This document shows, piece after piece, positions 12,646 through 13,511 of a DNA stretch of 13,511 bases (the first letter of the stretch is position 1; every line of letters starts with the position of its first letter). The position numbers were made by a program, and so were the translations under genes. The DNA lies in contig CAJWHU010000030.1 in assembly GCA_913041325.1 (NCBI GenBank), positions 1 through 13,511 of the forward strand, written 5' to 3'. The stretch comes from an uncultured Fidelibacterota bacterium. Lineage in GTDB: Bacteria > Marinisomatota > Marinisomatia > Marinisomatales > UBA1611. The notes below the pieces were generated by a model. That model saw only the letters and a program-made list of their open reading frames with translations. It made no database searches and had not been told where the DNA came from.

Positions 12646-13278
12646 ATGGATTATATTGAGGATTTAGTTTTGTATAGATGTGTGTTTCTATCTTTTTTAT
12701 TAAATATTTCCTTTCCATATGGTAACTCAGAATTTGGATCAAAAAACGAGGATGAATTATGGAAAGTCATTGAAAAAAAAATAGCTATAGATTATGCAAG
12801 CGATTTCTCTAGCCAAGATCCTGAAAGATTTATCAAATATTTTGCTCCCAATAGCAAAATAAATGTATACCAATATGGTAAGGATATATCGAGTGAACAT
12901 AGTCATCGCAAGTCTTTGAGGTTTTATAATGGTAATGTGTTCTCATCATTGATCAGATTTAGAATCCCCATCAATTTGATGGCAAAAACACTTTTCAGGC
13001 GCCTAAAAAAGCAAAACTACAAAGAATCTAATATTGATCTAATCGGTTTAGCCATTGAAAATAATTTTATAGGGGCGTACATAAGATATGACAGAGTTAA
13101 TAAAGATAACATTGTCTATCATTCTGCACGTGGTTACTACAAACTTAAAAAGATCTTTGGTGTGTGGTATATCATTGAGATGAATACCTATCGCGATAGT
13201 GAAGCTGTGAATACTCTAGTCGGTTATGATAGAATGATGAAACCTGTATTTAATGTTGATAAAAAGCTACTTGATTAG
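12646..13278 (+). CDS. exported NTF2-like protein of unknown function
   Basis: The frame from ATG 12646 gives 210 residues. Its first nine residues are acidic and precede a basic-hydrophobic stretch LYRCVFLSFLLNISFPYG (9-26). A TTG at 12670 with GAGG (12658-12661) 8 nt upstream would start directly at that stretch, which then reads as an ordinary signal peptide (residues 9-28 of the long form). This alternative start may be the real one. The body has the NTF2-like order: helix DELWKVIEKKIAIDYASDFSSQD (36-58), RFIKYFAP (61-68), a long middle insertion with LMAKTLFRRLKKQNY, and strands IENNFIGAYIRYDRV, ARGYYKLKKIFGVWYIIEM (about 167-185). It is preceded by the terminator and overlaps the convergent gene by 12 bp. 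No catalytic residue is clear. Confidence 0.75.
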   Translation: MDYIEDLVLYRCVFLSFLLNISFPYGNSEFGSKNEDELWKVIEKKIAIDYASDFSSQDPERFIKYFAPNSKINVYQYGKDISSEHSHRKSLRFYNGNVFSSLIRFRIPINLMAKTLFRRLKKQNYKESNIDLIGLAIENNFIGAYIRYDRVNKDNIVYHSARGYYKLKKIFGVWYIIEMNTYRDSEAVNTLVGYDRMMKPVFNVDKKLLD

Positions 13279-13497
13279 GTTCTTGATTGTGTAGTAAAGT
13301 AATATGGAAACAAATATAAGACCCCAAGCATACCCTATGATGTTCATATAAAAATACCATTTGGTGATAGGCTCAGAATTGAATGCCTCAGAAAGTTGCG
13401 AAACCATATAAACTAAGATTAACATTAAGATTAGTGCTACTACCAGGTTTCCAATGTTACTTTGTTTTTTTTCTAACGTTATTTCGTTCTCGTCCAT
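13267..13497 (-). CDS. small two-helix membrane protein
   Basis: The minus-strand frame from ATG 13497 gives 76 residues with a charged, acidic N-terminus (MDENEITLEKK) and two hydrophobic helices (about 16-34 and 49-70) joined by a polar loop SEAFNSEPITKWYFY, ending in a basic tail. No SD lies in the 14 bases remaining, and the frame stays open to the window edge, so a start further upstream is possible. Its 3' end overlaps the preceding plus-strand gene by 12 bp, tail to tail. I do not recognise the family. Confidence 0.6.
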   Translation of the reverse strand: MDENEITLEKKQSNIGNLVVALILMLILVYMVSQLSEAFNSEPITKWYFYMNIIGYAWGLIFVSILLYYTIKNLIK

Positions 13498-13511
13498 AGC
13501 TATGATTAGTG

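Noticed and set aside
1..13511. Search for a defence system, toxin-antitoxin pair, prophage, insertion sequence, CRISPR array or biosynthetic cluster
   Set aside because: No nuclease, transposase, integrase, reverse transcriptase, repeat array or modular synthase motif is present. The acetyltransferase, methyltransferase and SnoaL-like genes are too scattered to call a biosynthetic cluster.

Overview
The window is visibly AT-rich DNA from a Gram-negative bacterium. The outer membrane is implied by a TonB-dependent receptor with an N-terminal carboxypeptidase-regulatory-like domain (8356-10584). That receptor architecture, its plug signature, the low GC, the Kazal lipoprotein and the many genes without a Shine-Dalgarno (SD) sequence fit a marine Marinimicrobia (SAR406)-like or Bacteroidota-like bacterium. 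This is inference from family resemblance; there is no rRNA or other marker gene in the window.

Layout, left to right. 1-196 (-) is the N-terminus of a small membrane protein. 320-655 is a two-domain Kazal lipoprotein. 769-1047 is a small DUF3764-like protein. 1128-3417 is a same-strand run of GNAT acetyltransferase, HAD-IIA phosphatase (HDHD2/LHPP-like) and class I SAM methyltransferase, with two micro-ORFs placed at the starts of the last two. 3589-5482 holds a soluble GAF-adenylate cyclase, a YkoF/MTH1187-type thiamine-binding-like domain and an unknown protein. 5523-6373 (-) is a two-gene unit of a secreted Cys/His DUF6370-like protein and a PsiE-like membrane protein. 6588-8074 holds a rhodanese, an NTF2-like protein with a strong terminator, and an unknown exported protein. 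The TonB receptor follows, then a convergent DoxX-like membrane protein (10618-11073, -), a MAPEG-family membrane protein (11263-11682), a small His/Lys-rich secreted protein, a Met-rich SnoaL-like protein with a terminator, an exported NTF2-like protein, and a convergent two-helix membrane protein at the right edge.

The genes do not form one obvious pathway. The window reads as a patchwork of mono- and bicistronic accessory genes: small-molecule modification (GNAT, HAD, methyltransferase), cAMP signalling, sulfur transfer, envelope proteins, and three NTF2-fold proteins. I see no tRNA, rRNA, CRISPR array, transposase, phage gene, toxin-antitoxin pair or defence system.

The points most worth a second look are: SD-bearing hydrophobic micro-ORFs that end at the starts of SD-less genes; the Cys/His protein paired with a PsiE-like membrane protein; the rhodanese CGLGLC loop; the His-His-His putative mature N-terminus of the small secreted protein; the unusual methionine content of the 12099-12515 protein; and a terminator lying only about 24 bp upstream of a start codon.
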